A DNA stretch of 64,000 nt from assembly GCF_000768065.1 (NCBI RefSeq), contig NZ_JRKM01000001.1, positions 2,418,001 to 2,482,000 of the forward strand, given 5' to 3'. Under the pieces are notes generated by a model. That model worked only from the letters and a program-made list of their open reading frames with translations. It did not search any database and was not told the DNA's origin. The position numbers and the translations under genes are program-made. This DNA is from Aquabacterium sp. NJ1 (GTDB lineage: Bacteria > Pseudomonadota > Gammaproteobacteria > Burkholderiales > Burkholderiaceae_C). Below, in pieces: positions 25,804 through 36,588 of the stretch (positions are counted from its first letter, which is position 1; every line of letters begins with the position of its first letter).

Positions 25804-28800
25804 TGTGGTTTGGCCTCCAGGTCCAATTCATCCAGCAGCCCGAAAGCGGAATCGAAATCGCAGCGTGCCAGCGCCGCTTGGAGGCGGGCGGTGGTGACGG
25901 CAGGCAGCCAGGTCGCAAACGTGTTGCGGTGCTGTTGCCACAAGGCCAGGGCCTCGCTGTCGCACTCACCGGCCAGCTGCTTGAGGCGCTGCGCCAGCAC
26001 GAGGTCTCGCTCACTGGCTGCTTGCGCTGAGGCCTGCTCGCTTGACGTAACTTCGATTTCGGTCAAGTAGTTTTGCAGAGTTTTGACCAGCGGCGCCAGC
26101 GCTTGAACGAGGGTTTCGGTAGCTTGTTGCACTGCGGCCGCATCCTCGTGTCGGGCGGCTTGTTCCAATGCAAGGGCATACCCCCGCAGCGGCGCCGACC
26201 CGATGGTGCCGCCCAGGCCTTTGAGCGTATGGCCCTCCCGCATCAAGGCCGGCCAGTCGGAGCGGGCCAGGGCATCGGGCAACCAGGCCAGGATGTGCCG
26301 GACATGGTCGACAAAGGCATTCAAGGTGAGCTTGAACAAAGGCAGGTCGCCCTCGAAATGGGCCAGGGCGGCCTCCACATCCAGGCCGTCGATCTGGGGC
26401 AACTCCCGCGCAGGGCGCCTCGCCTTGCTTGCCGCGTATTGGTCGGCCACCACCTTGGCCGCCAGGCCGCAAAACGGCGCCAGCGCCGCGTACAGCGCCG
26501 CAGGATCGAGTGGCTTGGCAATGTGGTCGACCATGCCGAGCGCCAGGCAGCGCGCGCGTTCTTCGGCCATGGCATGGGCGGTCATGGCGATCACGGGCAA
26601 GTGGCTCAAGGACGGATCGTTACGGATTTCACGTGTGGTTTCATACCCATCCATGATGGGCATCTGCAGGTCCATGAGCACCACGTCATAAGCGTGCCCC
26701 CCACCTTGGCGCAAGCGTTCCAGGGCTTCCATGCCGTTGGCCGCCACGTCCACGCGGGCCCCGCGTCGGCACAGCAGTTCGGTGGCCAGTTGCTGGTTGA
26801 GCAGGTTGTCTTCGACCAGCAGCAGACGCAGGCCATCGAGCTGGATCACTTCTTCCGACGGGTTGACCGGAGCGGGCGCTGCGGCGCCGCTGCCCTGGAG
26901 CCGATGCAGCAGGGCGCGCAGAGCCTCCGGCATGATGGGCTTGGTCAGGAAGGTGTGGGCACCGCCCTTGATGGCCTCGGCGCGCAGGCTGTCAGAGCCA
27001 TAAGCCGACATCACGACCACCATGATGTCGGGCTGGATCTCGCGCAGGCGGGCGAGTGTGTCTGCGCCGCTGAGGCCTGGCATGACCCAGTCGAGCAACA
27101 CGAGGTCATGGCTTTGTGCCGCGCTGACCGCCTGCTGCACGGCCTGGACCGCCTCCTCGCCGTTGGACACGGTGCTGATGAAGCCGCCATCAGACTGGCC
27201 CACGCCTAAAGCGCCCAGCAAGCCGCTGAGGGTCTGGCAGGTTTCAGCCTGGTCATCCACCACGAGCACGCGCATGCCGCCGACCTTGCGCGGCAGGGTC
27301 TGCAGGCCGCTGGCCTCGGCCACGCGCAGGGGCACGGTGAAGGTGAAGCACGAGCCGGCACCCAGCTTGCTGGCCACGACGATGTCCCCACCCATCAGGC
27401 GCGCCAGGCGTTTGCTGATGCTCAGGCCCAGGCCGGTGCCACCGTATTTGCGGGTGGTGGAACCATCGGCCTGCGTGAACTCCATGAAGAGGCGATCCAC
27501 CTGGGACTCGCTCATGCCGATGCCGGTGTCGCGCACTTCAAAGCGCAGCATGAGGCGCTCACCCACGCGGCTGATCAAGCCGACCGTGAGCTTGACGTGC
27601 CCGTAGTGCGTGAACTTGACCGCGTTGGAGATGAGGTTGGTGAGCACCTGCCCGACGCGCAAGGCATCGCCATACACGGTGCCCGCTTCGGCCAGCAAGG
27701 TGGGGTCCTCGAAGGCACACAGCAGTTCGATGTCCTTTTCCTGGGCGCGCTGGCGCAGCAGGCTCATGGCGTTGCCCACCACGTCTTCGATGCAGAAGGG
27801 GGCGGATTCCAGCTCCAGCTTGCCGGCCTCGATCTTGGAGAAGTCCAGGATGTCGTTGATCACGCCCAGCAGGATCGATGAGGCCGACTGCACCTTGTTG
27901 AGGTAGTCGCGTTGCTGCTCGTCGAGCGAGGTCTGCAAGGCCAGGTGCGTCATGCCCAGGATGGCGTTCATGGGCGTGCGGATTTCGTGGCTCATGTTGG
28001 CCAGGAACATGGACTTGGCCCGGGTGGCGGCCTCGGCCTGGTCACGCGCCTCGCGCAATTCGGCCTGCACGCGGGCGCGCTGGCTGATGTCGTCCTGCAC
28101 GGCGTGCGCCATGGTGTTGAGCGTGGTGGCCAGGGTGTCGAGCTCTTCGGCCCATTTCTGGCGGCCACCGGCGCGGGCGTCGTAATTGCCGCGGGCCAGT
28201 TGGTGCGCGACCTGGTCCAGCCGGGTGATGGGCTGCAGCAGGCGGCTTTGCATGGCGTAGAGGCCCAGCAGCAAGGCGGGCAGCAGGGCGAGGTCCACGC
28301 CCAGCGTCATGATGATGTAGCGCTCCAGCTGGGTGGCGGCTTGAACGCGCGCCGCCGCCGTGCGGGCATCGGTGGCCAGGCTGAGGTTGGCCACGGCGCG
28401 GGCCAGGTCGGCGGATTGGGCTTCGTAGCGGGGCGAGTGCACCAGCTCGCCGGCGAATTTGAGATCGGGTACCCCATCGGAGACATAGGTCTGGTGCACG
28501 CGGTCGTACAGACCTTGCGTCGCTGCAAAAGCCACTTGCTCGGTCTTCTTGAGGCGCTCGCTGGCATCCAGCACCCTGCGCAGGCCTTGCAGCTCGTCTT
28601 CGCTGATGTCCAGAGCCTGCATGCGCTGGATCAGCGACACGCCCTTCTGGCCTGTGGGCAGCTGGTGCTGGCGCCGCCCGGCAATCACGTCTTCCCAATA
28701 CAGGCTGTGGTCGTCCACCGCGGGCGGGGGTTTGCTGCCTTCGCGGATGGCCAGCACATCGTAGTAGTACAGCAGGTAGCGCGGGTCGGCGGTGGCCGTG

Positions 28801-28997
28801 TAGGCGCTCACCAGGCGGCGCAGCAAGGCGGTTTCATGCTGCAGGCCCGAGACCAGCTTCATCGTGTCGGTGCGGCGCTGCACGGCCTGCTCGGCCGACA
28901 GGTAGGCTTGCCGGATCAGCATCAGGAAGATGAAGTTGGCCAGCAGGGCCATCACCACCATCAGGAAGAACCAGCGCGAAACGGTCTTGAGTTTCAT
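25800..28997 (-). CDS. Hybrid sensor histidine kinase (HAMP-HisKA-HATPase-REC-REC-HPt)
   Basis: A 1065-residue inner-membrane kinase. Two spans (about 10-30 and 228-250) bracket a periplasmic sensor of about 195 mostly helical residues. A HAMP linker (250-305) leads to HisKA with the autophosphorylated His337 ([14 protein letters not shown]) and an ATPase domain with N, G1 and G2 boxes ([26 protein letters not shown]). Receiver 1 has Asp636, receiver 2 has Asp776, and the C-terminal HPt has His923 ([10 protein letters not shown]). This is a full His-Asp-Asp-His relay in one chain. It overlaps the HD-GYP regulator by 4 bp and follows a diguanylate cyclase by 24 bp. Confidence 0.94.
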   Translation of the reverse strand: MKLKTVSRWFFLMVVMALLANFIFLMLIRQAYLSAEQAVQRRTDTMKLVSGLQHETALLRRLVSAYTATADPRYLLYYYDVLAIREGSKPPPAVDDHSLYWEDVIAGRRQHQLPTGQKGVSLIQRMQALDISEDELQGLRRVLDASERLKKTEQVAFAATQGLYDRVHQTYVSDGVPDLKFAGELVHSPRYEAQSADLARAVANLSLATDARTAAARVQAATQLERYIIMTLGVDLALLPALLLGLYAMQSRLLQPITRLDQVAHQLARGNYDARAGGRQKWAEELDTLATTLNTMAHAVQDDISQRARVQAELREARDQAEAATRAKSMFLANMSHEIRTPMNAILGMTHLALQTSLDEQQRDYLNKVQSASSILLGVINDILDFSKIEAGKLELESAPFCIEDVVGNAMSLLRQRAQEKDIELLCAFEDPTLLAEAGTVYGDALRVGQVLTNLISNAVKFTHYGHVKLTVGLISRVGERLMLRFEVRDTGIGMSESQVDRLFMEFTQADGSTTRKYGGTGLGLSISKRLARLMGGDIVVASKLGAGSCFTFTVPLRVAEASGLQTLPRKVGGMRVLVVDDQAETCQTLSGLLGALGVGQSDGGFISTVSNGEEAVQAVQQAVSAAQSHDLVLLDWVMPGLSGADTLARLREIQPDIMVVVMSAYGSDSLRAEAIKGGAHTFLTKPIMPEALRALLHRLQGSGAAAPAPVNPSEEVIQLDGLRLLLVEDNLLNQQLATELLCRRGARVDVAANGMEALERLRQGGGHAYDVVLMDLQMPIMDGYETTREIRNDPSLSHLPVIAMTAHAMAEERARCLALGMVDHIAKPLDPAALYAALAPFCGLAAKVVADQYAASKARRPARELPQIDGLDVEAALAHFEGDLPLFKLTLNAFVDHVRHILAWLPDALARSDWPALMREGHTLKGLGGTIGSAPLRGYALALEQAARHEDAAAVQQATETLVQALAPLVKTLQNYLTEIEVTSSEQASAQAASERDLVLAQRLKQLAGECDSEALALWQQHRNTFATWLPAVTTARLQAALARCDFDSAFGLLDELDLEAKPQ

Positions 28998-29021
28998 GGG
29001 TGCGCGTTGCCTGGATGGTGC

Positions 29022-30197
29022 TCAGGCGTGTCCCAGCTCTTCGGCAAAGGCCATCGAGGCGACGATGCGGTCGCGCCCGGCCCGCTTGGCCTGATAGAGG
29101 TTGCGGTCAGCCACCTTGAGTGCCCAGCCGGTGTCACCTTCGACCACCTGGGCGATGCCCACGCTTTGCGTGACCGTGAAGGTCTGGCCGTCCACGGTGA
29201 ATGCATGCTCGCGCAAGCGGGCTGAAATTTTCTCCGCCACATGCTGGGCCCCTGTCAAATCTGTTTCTGGCAACAGCAGGACGAATTCTTCGCCGCCGTA
29301 ACGGGCTGCAGTATCCACCTGCTCGCGGGTGTGGAAACGCAGGATCTCCCCCACCTTGGCGAGCACTTCGTCACCAACGGGGTGCCCCCACGTGTCATTG
29401 ACACGCTTGAAATGGTCCACGTCGAACAGCACGACGGACAGCGGGCGGCCACTGCGGGCCTGGCGGTGGGCCTCACGCTCCAGGCGGGTCATGAACTCGC
29501 GGCGGTTGGCCAGGCCGGTGAGCATGTCGGTGCGCACCAGGGTTTCCAGCTCATGGCGATGGCGGTGCAAGGTGGCCGCCAGGAAGAACATCACGCCAGA
29601 CAGGGGCAAGGCCGCGGCACTGAAGACCACGCGCACCCACCATGCCCACCAGGGCAGCAGCGCCCCACCAGGGTAGATGGGCGCCGCCAGCAGCGGGGCA
29701 TACGCGGCCCAATGCTGCGCGGTGCCGACCTCGGCCAGCACCACGGCCATCAGGCTCAACAAGAATGCCCAACGCAACTGCTGCAGTGAAAACAGCGCGC
29801 GCGCAAACACGAGCTGCTCCAGCATCACCATGGTCATGGGCGAGTCCTTGATGCCGTGGGCCAGCGCCAGCACCACCACACCCAGCACAGCCGGCACGGC
29901 GCTCATCTGAACCAGCCAGGGCATGCGATCGGACACATGCCTGCGCTGCCATGCCAGCACACCCATGCCCATGAGCCAGACAATCAGGACACCCTGGAAC
30001 CACAACGAAGGCAAGAGCCAGACCGGGTCATACAGCGCGCGCACCCCATCGTCATGGATGCCACCCCATTGCAGCGCGAACAACAGCAGCAAGATAGGCA
30101 GGGTCACCTGGACCAGCAGCAGGCTGCTGGTGCTGTCCTGCCTGTCCACGATACGGGCCTCCAGCTGCTGCGACCAGCGCTTGACGGTGGTGTTCAT
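29022..30197 (-). CDS. Membrane diguanylate cyclase (GGDEF), second of a tandem pair
   Basis: A 391-residue protein with about five or six N-terminal spans and a C-terminal GGDEF domain ([10 protein letters not shown] onward; active-site GGEEF in [15 protein letters not shown]). The residues five before the motif read EQVD, so the canonical RxxD inhibitory site is not kept at the usual register. The start at 30197 is chosen because it overlaps the stop of the upstream cyclase by 4 bp (ATGA), with a G-rich stretch before it. It precedes the hybrid kinase by 24 bp. Confidence 0.9.
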   Translation of the reverse strand: MNTTVKRWSQQLEARIVDRQDSTSSLLLVQVTLPILLLLFALQWGGIHDDGVRALYDPVWLLPSLWFQGVLIVWLMGMGVLAWQRRHVSDRMPWLVQMSAVPAVLGVVVLALAHGIKDSPMTMVMLEQLVFARALFSLQQLRWAFLLSLMAVVLAEVGTAQHWAAYAPLLAAPIYPGGALLPWWAWWVRVVFSAAALPLSGVMFFLAATLHRHRHELETLVRTDMLTGLANRREFMTRLEREAHRQARSGRPLSVVLFDVDHFKRVNDTWGHPVGDEVLAKVGEILRFHTREQVDTAARYGGEEFVLLLPETDLTGAQHVAEKISARLREHAFTVDGQTFTVTQSVGIAQVVEGDTGWALKVADRNLYQAKRAGRDRIVASMAFAEELGHA

Positions 30198-31339
30198 GCC
30201 CCCCCCATCACCAGGCTGGCCACGCACACGCGGTCACGCCCCGTTGACTTGGCCATATAAAGTTGATGATCGGCCTGCTTGAGCAACGCTTCCACGCCCT
30301 GCCCGCTGCTCTCGATCACACCCATGCTGAGCGTGACCTTGAAGGCGGTCTCGCCTGCACCAAAGGTTTGCCGGCTCAGTTGTTCACGTAAACGGGCACA
30401 GATGGCCTCGGCCTGCTCCCGGCCGGTATCGGGCAGGATGAGCGCGAATTCTTCGCCGCCCAGCCTGCAAGCCACATCCGTGGGGCTGCGCACGCAGGAC
30501 ATGAGCAGACGCCCCAGGGCGCGCAGCACGTTGTCACCCATGTCATGGCCAAACTGATCGTTGACCTGCTTGAAATGGTCAGCGTCGATCAGCACCAGCG
30601 ACATGGGCTGCCCTGTGCGGGCCTGTCGTGCCGCTTCGTTGTGCAGCACCTCCATGGCGCGACGGCGGTTGGCCAGGCCAGTCAGGCCATCGGTATACGA
30701 CAAACGGCGCAGCTTGGCATGCAGCTCGTCCAGCCGCTCGAACAGGATGAGCAAGAGCCCCAGCAGCACGACGCTGCCCGCAATCAGCACGAACTGGCGC
30801 CAGACGCCGAACCACCAGACCGGGTCACGCCCCGACATCACCTTGCTGGTCAGCGCCGGTGCGTAAGGCCAGAAATCCAGCATCACGCCGAGGTCGTAGC
30901 CCGACATCATCGATACGCAGACCGCGTAACAGATCAGCATGGGCTGACGCTCGAACAGCAACAGCCCGACGGCCAGCACGCCCAGCAGCACGAGGTTGGT
31001 GCCCGCAGTGAACATACCTGCCAGGATCGTCACCCCCGTGTAGGTGGCGCCGATGGACAGGCACACGAACAAGGTCGCGCGCGGGACAGGATCAGGCAGA
31101 TGGCGCCTGGGCCACAACCACAGGGCGGCCAGTATGTTGACCGCCGTGGCGATGACCAGCTCGCCCTGGAACAGCCACATGACCCCCATGTTCAGCGCCG
31201 AGCGCATCTCGGGGGTCGCCAGCGCCACGCCATGCGCGGCCAGCTCGATCAGGAAAAACGGGGTCGAGGCGAACACCGCCAGCAGCACCCGCCAGGCAGG
31301 CGTGGAACTGATGATGAGGCGCTCCAACAACTCACGCAT
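30194..31339 (-). CDS. Membrane diguanylate cyclase (GGDEF), first of a tandem pair
   Basis: A 381-residue protein: about six spans in residues 15-210, then a GGDEF domain with [13 protein letters not shown] and GGEEF in ACRLGGEEFALILPD. At the RxxD register the sequence reads SPTD, so product inhibition may be weak or absent. The start at 31339 (MRELLERL) is a choice; the frame is open back to 31426 but the extra part has no membrane or family character. It is the first gene of the six-gene minus-strand run ending at 22940. Confidence 0.88.
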   Translation of the reverse strand: MRELLERLIISSTPAWRVLLAVFASTPFFLIELAAHGVALATPEMRSALNMGVMWLFQGELVIATAVNILAALWLWPRRHLPDPVPRATLFVCLSIGATYTGVTILAGMFTAGTNLVLLGVLAVGLLLFERQPMLICYAVCVSMMSGYDLGVMLDFWPYAPALTSKVMSGRDPVWWFGVWRQFVLIAGSVVLLGLLLILFERLDELHAKLRRLSYTDGLTGLANRRRAMEVLHNEAARQARTGQPMSLVLIDADHFKQVNDQFGHDMGDNVLRALGRLLMSCVRSPTDVACRLGGEEFALILPDTGREQAEAICARLREQLSRQTFGAGETAFKVTLSMGVIESSGQGVEALLKQADHQLYMAKSTGRDRVCVASLVMGGA

Positions 31340-31500
31340 CCAGGACAACCTTCGGGCTACAACCCGTGAAATATGAACGCCGCCACTCGGGCTGGCGCCG
31401 CCCATGAAAGAATATGACACCCCCATTGACGAGGGGCAAAGTCTGGGGAATATCGGCTGACTCGAAGGCGTTCTGAAGGGCGCTGCGCTAAGCTAGCCAC

Positions 31501-31872
31501 ATGAAACTGATCATTCGTTGGCTGTTGCTGGCCTGTGCCCTGGTTTTGCTGACCCAGCTTGACCCGGGCATCCAGGTCCGCAGCTTCGGTTCGGCCCTGT
31601 GGGCGGCCTTTGTCATCGGCCTGCTCAACGCCTTTGTGCGCCCCCTGCTGATCGTGCTGACCTTGCCCGTGACCGTGCTCAGCATGGGGCTGTTCCTGTT
31701 CGTGATCAATGCCCTGACTTTCCAGATGGCCTCGGGGCTGTTGGACGGCTTTCACGTGCAGGGCTTCTGGCATGCGCTGCTGGGATCGGTGCTCTACAGC
31801 GTGTGCAGCCTGGTCATTGATGTGGCGCTGGAGCGGGTGATGGGGCCGAGGATGATGCAGCCGCCGCAGTGA
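31501..31872 (+). CDS. YvlD/phage-holin-family (DUF360) membrane protein
   Basis: A 123-residue protein with four hydrophobic spans and the family pattern LWAAFVIGLLNAFVRPLLIVLTLPVTVLSMGLFLFVINAL. Despite the holin name, members are chromosomal membrane proteins of unknown role, not phage lysis genes, and no phage gene lies near. It is divergent from the cyclase operon and convergent with pncC (13 bp gap). Confidence 0.88.
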   Translation: MKLIIRWLLLACALVLLTQLDPGIQVRSFGSALWAAFVIGLLNAFVRPLLIVLTLPVTVLSMGLFLFVINALTFQMASGLLDGFHVQGFWHALLGSVLYSVCSLVIDVALERVMGPRMMQPPQ

Positions 31873-31885
31873 GGCATGCCGACGA

Positions 31886-32374
31886 TCAAGCCAGCCTGTC
31901 CATCAAGCCGGCTAATGCGGCCTGACAGGTCTGCGCGCGCACAGCGGCACGATCCCCCTTGAACAAGCAGCAACGCGCGGTGCTTGGTTCACCGCGCGCA
32001 GCCCAGGCGATCCAGACCGTGCCCACGGGTTTGTCAACCGAGCCACCAGTGGGGCCCGCGACGCCGGTCACCGAGACCGCCACCTGCACAGCAGCGCGCT
32101 GCAAAGCGCCTTCAGCCATGGCGCGGGCCACCTCTTCGCTGACCGCACCATGGCGCTCGATCAACGCAGGCGAGACCCCCAAGAGCTCCGTCTTGGCCTG
32201 GTTGCTGTAAGTCACAAAGCCCCGCTCGAACCAGGCGCTGGAGCCGGCCAGCTCGGTGCAGGCCGCGGCAATCAAGCCGCCCGTGCACGATTCGGCCGTG
32301 GCCATCATGGCGCCACGTGCCAGCAGGCGCTCGGCCAGACTTTGCACCAGGGTCAGCGTGTCTTGCGTGTTCAT
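31886..32374 (-). CDS. pncC: Nicotinamide-nucleotide amidase, CinA C-terminal family
   Basis: A 162-residue protein equal to the stand-alone C-terminal domain of CinA, which deamidates NMN to nicotinate mononucleotide in the pyridine nucleotide cycle. Diagnostic segments are MMATAESCTGGLIAA (catalytic Ser region), RGFVTYSNQAKTELLGV and VSVTGVAGPTGGSVDKPVGTVWIA. The length is standard. It lies 9 bp downstream of pgpA and belongs to the thiL-pgpA-pncC run on the minus strand. Confidence 0.93.
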   Translation of the reverse strand: MNTQDTLTLVQSLAERLLARGAMMATAESCTGGLIAAACTELAGSSAWFERGFVTYSNQAKTELLGVSPALIERHGAVSEEVARAMAEGALQRAAVQVAVSVTGVAGPTGGSVDKPVGTVWIAWAARGEPSTARCCLFKGDRAAVRAQTCQAALAGLMDRLA

Positions 32375-32383
32375 GTTCGCGCC

Positions 32384-32977
32384 TCAGCTCAACAGCCCGG
32401 CGCTGACGCCACCTTGGCGCACGGCCACGGCCAGCGCCAGCACCAGCAAGGCACACAAGGCCGCCACCAGGTCGTCGAACATGATGCCCAGGCCCTGCGC
32501 CCAACCGATGGATTGACCCGGCTTGAGCTTGAACAGCTGATCGGCCCAGCCCACCGGCCCGGGTTTGGCCGCATCAAAAAAGCGGAAGGTGACAAAGGCC
32601 AGCAACTGGCCGCGCCAGTCCACCGGGCTGATCAGCCACAGCATCAACCAGAAGGCCCAGACCTCGTCCCACACCACCGAACCAGGGTCGGCCACGCGCA
32701 GGCTGCGTGCCGTGTGGGTGCAGGCCCAGCAACCCACCAGCCAGCCCAGGGCCAGGATCGCGGCCCAGATGACATCGGCATGCCGGCCGGTGCCCACCGC
32801 ATGCTGGATGGCCAGGAAGCTCACCCAGCCCCACAGGGTGCCGACCGTCCCGGGCGCCTTCGGGCTCAGGCCGCTGCCCCCGCCCAAGGCGATGAAATGG
32901 GCGGGATGGCTCAACAGCAAACCCACGGTGGCGCGCCGGGGTGCGCCGCTCTCGACCTTGTTCACGGCCTCGCTCAT
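32384..32977 (-). CDS. pgpA: Phosphatidylglycerophosphatase A
   Basis: A 197-residue inner-membrane phosphatase that makes phosphatidylglycerol from its phosphate. Motifs are GGGSGLSPKAPGTVGTLWG, VVWDEVWAFWLML and FRFFDAAKPGPVGWAD, followed by MFDDLVAA near the C-terminus. The start at 32977 overlaps the thiL stop by 4 bp (ATGA), which fixes it over the longer open frame. The thiL-pgpA order is common in proteobacteria. Confidence 0.93.
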   Translation of the reverse strand: MSEAVNKVESGAPRRATVGLLLSHPAHFIALGGGSGLSPKAPGTVGTLWGWVSFLAIQHAVGTGRHADVIWAAILALGWLVGCWACTHTARSLRVADPGSVVWDEVWAFWLMLWLISPVDWRGQLLAFVTFRFFDAAKPGPVGWADQLFKLKPGQSIGWAQGLGIMFDDLVAALCALLVLALAVAVRQGGVSAGLLS

Positions 32978-33984
32978 GGCGCCACCTTGAAATGGTCGAA
33001 CGAGGACCACTGGTTGGGCACGGCCTGCCTGGCGGGGTCGTCCGGCCAGAGGTCCAGCTCACCGCGCCACAAACGCAACCCGGGCTCGGCCTCGATGCGG
33101 CCGATGCGGCTGAGCACCAGCCCCAGGCTGGCACCCAAGGCCTGCACCTTGGCGCGTTGCACTGGCGGCGCCGTGAACACCAGTTCGTAATCGTCACCGC
33201 CCGCGAGGATGCAATCGAGCTGCAGTTCGGTGGTGCGCTCGGCCAGCCAGGGGCTCACCGGCAAGGCGTCCAGGCACAAGGCCGCACCCACGCGGCTGCG
33301 GCGCAGCACATGGCCCAGGTCGCCCAGCAGGCCATCGGAGACATCAATGGCTGCGTTGGCCACACCACGCAAGCCGACGCCCAGCGCCACACGCGGGTCA
33401 GGCCGCTCCATCGCCAGGCGGGCCGCCTCGAAGGCGTCGCCACTCAAGGCCGGATGCAGGCTGCCCCGGAAGGCCTCCAGCGCCAGTCGGGCCAGGCCGG
33501 GAAAACCACTGACCCAGATGTCATCCCCGGCTTGTGCAGCACTGCGCAACAGCGCCTGGCCCGTTGGCACCTCGCCCATGACGGTGATGCCGATGGCCAG
33601 TGGGCCGGATGTGGTGTCGCCACCGATGAGCTCGCAATCGTGCTCGTCGGCCAGATCGAACAAGCCCTTGGCAAAGCCCTGGAGCCAGGCTTCGTCCACA
33701 CGCGGCAAGGTCAAGGCCAGCGTGAAAGCCAGGGGCTGGGCCCCACAGGCCGCCAGGTCCGACAGGTTGACGGCCAGCGCCTTGTGCCCCAGCCGCGCCG
33801 GGCTGACGGTGGACAGAAAGTGCCGCCCCTCCACCAGGGTGTCGGTCGAGACCGCCAGCTGCATGCCGGCCGCCGGCGCGATGACCGCGCAGTCATCGCC
33901 ATTGCCGATCACGGACCGATGCGGCCCCACGCCCCGAGGACGCTGGAAAAACGTTTCGATGAGATCAAATTCACCCAGGCTCAT
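32974..33984 (-). CDS. thiL: Thiamine-monophosphate kinase
   Basis: A 336-residue enzyme that phosphorylates thiamine monophosphate to the active cofactor TPP. It opens with GEFDLIETFF, has IGNGDDCAVI with the Mg-ATP-binding Asp residues, VSTDTLVEGRHF, KALAVNLSDLAACGA, and AIDVSDGLLGDLGHVL near residue 220. The length is normal for ThiL. It is the first gene of thiL-pgpA-pncC and divergent from maeB. No TPP riboswitch pattern was seen in its 147-bp upstream gap. Confidence 0.95.
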   Translation of the reverse strand: MSLGEFDLIETFFQRPRGVGPHRSVIGNGDDCAVIAPAAGMQLAVSTDTLVEGRHFLSTVSPARLGHKALAVNLSDLAACGAQPLAFTLALTLPRVDEAWLQGFAKGLFDLADEHDCELIGGDTTSGPLAIGITVMGEVPTGQALLRSAAQAGDDIWVSGFPGLARLALEAFRGSLHPALSGDAFEAARLAMERPDPRVALGVGLRGVANAAIDVSDGLLGDLGHVLRRSRVGAALCLDALPVSPWLAERTTELQLDCILAGGDDYELVFTAPPVQRAKVQALGASLGLVLSRIGRIEAEPGLRLWRGELDLWPDDPARQAVPNQWSSFDHFKVAP

Positions 33985-34131
33985 GGCGTGATTGTCGCGC
34001 CCAAACTGGCTCGGCTCGACTCACACCAACCTGCATTGCGGCCTTCCACACGGCGGCTGGCACACAACTTCCTACAATGTGAGGTCTGGCGGGCCCCAAT
34101 GACGGGCCCCGCCCGCGAAAGGCCCCCCTCG

Positions 34132-36426
34132 ATGACCACCCCAGAAGAGAAACGCGCCGAGCTGAAAAAAGCCGCGCTTGAGTACCACGAGCTGCCCACG
34201 CCGGGCAAGGTCGCCATCTCGGCCACCAAGCAGCTCACCAACCAGCGCGACCTCGCCCTGGCCTACTCCCCCGGTGTCGCCGCGCCCTGCGAGGAAATCG
34301 TCGAGAACCCGGCGGCCGCTTTCAAGTACACCAGCCGCGGCAACCTCGTGGCCGTGATCACCAACGGCACGGCCGTGCTGGGCCTGGGCGACATCGGCCC
34401 CCTGGCCGCCAAGCCGGTGATGGAGGGCAAGGCCGTCCTGTTCAAGAAGTTCTCCGACATCGATGTGTTCGACATCGAGATCAACGAGAAGGACCCCGAA
34501 AAGCTGGTCGAGATCATCGCCTCGCTGGAGCCCACCTTCGGCGGCATCAACCTCGAAGACATCAAGGCCCCGGACTGCTTCTACGTCGAGCGCAAGCTGC
34601 GCGAGCGCATGAAGATCCCCGTCTTCCACGATGACCAGCACGGCACGGCCATCGTGGTGGGCGCCGCCATCCTCAACGCACTGAAAGTCGTCGGCAAGGA
34701 CATCAAGACCGCCAAGCTGGTGACTTCCGGCGCCGGCGCCGCCGCCCTGGCCTGCCTGCAACTGCTGGTCAAGCTGGGTGTGCCGCGTGAAAACATCTGG
34801 GTGACCGACCTGGCCGGCCTGGTGTACGAAGGCCGCGTCGAGCTGATGGACCCCGACAAGGCCGCCTTCGCGCAAAAAACCGACCAGCGCAAGCTCAGCG
34901 AAGCCATTGAAGGCGCCGACATCTTCCTGGGCCTGAGCGCCGGCGGCGTCCTGAAAAAGGACATGGTGGCCAAGATGGCCGCCAATCCCATCATCTTCGC
35001 CCTGGCCAACCCCACGCCCGAGATCCTGCCCGACGAGGTCAAATCGGTGCGCGACGACGCCATCATGGCCACCGGCCGCTCGGACTTCCCCAACCAGGTC
35101 AACAACGTCCTGTGCTTCCCCTACATCTTCCGGGGTGCACTGGACTCGGGTGCGACCACCATCACCGATGAGATGGAAATCGCGGCCGTGCACGCCATTG
35201 CCGAGCTGGCCCAGGCCGAGCAGAACGAGGTCGTGGCCGCCGCCTATTCCGGCGAATCGCTGAGCTTCGGGCCCGAGTACCTGATCCCCAAGCCTTTCGA
35301 CCCGCGCCTGATGATGAAGATCGCGCCGGCCGTGGCCAAAGCCGCGGCTGACTCCGGCGTCGCCTCCCGGCCCGTGAAGGACTTTGTTGCGTATGGCGAA
35401 AAGCTGCAGAGCTTCGTTTACGCCTCCGGGCACACCATGAAGCCCATCTTCAGCGTGGCCAAGCGCGCCAAGAACAAGCGCATCTGCTACGCCGAAGGTG
35501 AGAACGAAGGCGTGATGCGCGCCGCCCAGATCGTGGTGGACGAAAACATCGCCCGCCCCACGCTGATCGGCCGCCCCGCCGTGATCGAGCAGCGCCTGGA
35601 GCGCTTCGGCCTGCGCCTCAAGCCCGGCCGCGACTTCGACATCGTCAGCGTCGAGTCCGACCCGCGCTACCGCGAGTACTGGCAGAGCTACCACCGCCTG
35701 GCCGAACGCAAGGGCGTGACCGAGCAGATGGCCAAGATCGAAATGCGCCGCCGCCTGACGCTGATCGGCTCGATGCTGCTGCACAAGGGCGAAGTGGACG
35801 GCCTGATCTGCGGCACCTGGGGCTCCACGGCCCTGCACCTGCACTACATCGACCAGGTGATCGGCAAACGCGCCGGCGTCAAGACCTACGCGGCCATGAC
35901 GGGCCTGATCCTGCCGGGCCGCACCGTCAACCTGCTGGACACGCACATCAACTACGACCCGACGGCCGAGCAGCTCGCCGAGATCACCATCATGGCCGCC
36001 GAGGAAATGATGCGCTTCGGCCAGCGCCCCAAGGCCGCGCTGCTGTCGCACTCGAATTTCGGATCGAGCAACCAGCCCTCGGCCGTGAAGATGCGCGAGG
36101 CCCTGGCCTTGATCCAGCAGCAGGCGCCCTGGCTGGAGATCGACGGCGAGATGCACGGTGACACCGCGCTGGACGCGGACTACCGGGGGCAGTTGATGCC
36201 ACGCAGCACCCTCACGGGCGAAGCCAACCTGCTGGTCTGCCCGAACATCGACGCGGCCAACATCGCCTACAACCTGCTCAAGGTTGCGGCGGGCAACAAC
36301 ATCGCGCTGGGCCCGGTGCTGCTGGGCGCGGCCAAGCCCGTAACCATCCTGACGCCCTCGGCCACCGTGCGCCGCATCGTCAACATGACCGCCATGACCG
36401 TGGCCGACGCCAACGCCGTGCGTTAA
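34132..36426 (+). CDS. maeB: NADP-dependent malic enzyme (MaeB type)
   Basis: A 764-residue cytoplasmic enzyme that decarboxylates malate to pyruvate with NADP. The malic N-terminal domain ([26 protein letters not shown]) and NAD(P)-binding domain ([15 protein letters not shown]) fill residues 1-430. A C-terminal phosphotransacetylase-like domain (about 440-760, [16 protein letters not shown] onward) is usual for MaeB and acts in acetyl-CoA regulation, not catalysis. The start at 34132 ([16 protein letters not shown]) matches the family. The frame is open far upstream but that part lies antisense to thiL. A terminator follows. Confidence 0.96.
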   Translation: MTTPEEKRAELKKAALEYHELPTPGKVAISATKQLTNQRDLALAYSPGVAAPCEEIVENPAAAFKYTSRGNLVAVITNGTAVLGLGDIGPLAAKPVMEGKAVLFKKFSDIDVFDIEINEKDPEKLVEIIASLEPTFGGINLEDIKAPDCFYVERKLRERMKIPVFHDDQHGTAIVVGAAILNALKVVGKDIKTAKLVTSGAGAAALACLQLLVKLGVPRENIWVTDLAGLVYEGRVELMDPDKAAFAQKTDQRKLSEAIEGADIFLGLSAGGVLKKDMVAKMAANPIIFALANPTPEILPDEVKSVRDDAIMATGRSDFPNQVNNVLCFPYIFRGALDSGATTITDEMEIAAVHAIAELAQAEQNEVVAAAYSGESLSFGPEYLIPKPFDPRLMMKIAPAVAKAAADSGVASRPVKDFVAYGEKLQSFVYASGHTMKPIFSVAKRAKNKRICYAEGENEGVMRAAQIVVDENIARPTLIGRPAVIEQRLERFGLRLKPGRDFDIVSVESDPRYREYWQSYHRLAERKGVTEQMAKIEMRRRLTLIGSMLLHKGEVDGLICGTWGSTALHLHYIDQVIGKRAGVKTYAAMTGLILPGRTVNLLDTHINYDPTAEQLAEITIMAAEEMMRFGQRPKAALLSHSNFGSSNQPSAVKMREALALIQQQAPWLEIDGEMHGDTALDADYRGQLMPRSTLTGEANLLVCPNIDAANIAYNLLKVAAGNNIALGPVLLGAAKPVTILTPSATVRRIVNMTAMTVADANAVR

Positions 36427-36467
36427 AAGCGCGCCGCTTATAGCACAATCTGTCAACCCCCCACGCA

Positions 36468-36514
36468 AAGGCCCCGTCTACCCGTTTTACGGTAGCTGGG
36501 GCCTTGAGCTTTTT
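36468..36514 (+). terminator. Rho-independent terminator of maeB
   Basis: An 8-bp outer stem AAGGCCCC/GGGGCCTT encloses an inner stem CTACC/GGTAG and is followed four bases later by TTTTT. It starts 42 bp after the maeB stop. Confidence 0.85.
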
Positions 36515-36588
36515 AGCGCTTTTCTATAGAGTCACGTCTTTAACGAAGAGCTGCATTGCTGACAGATCAAGGCTGGAAACACAGCATC

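Noticed and set aside
31501..31872. Phage holin, suggesting a prophage
   Set aside because: The protein is of the chromosomal YvlD/DUF360 type and no other phage-like gene, integrase or attachment site is nearby.
34072..36468. A very long open frame antisense to maeB (798 codons), and similar ones antisense to vgrG (13524-15848), tssM (54224-56362) and potG/H (5078-7195)
   Set aside because: They mirror the third-position GC bias of the real genes, are rich in His, Gln, Arg and Gly, show no domain motifs, and have no ribosome-binding sites. The sense genes are unmistakable.
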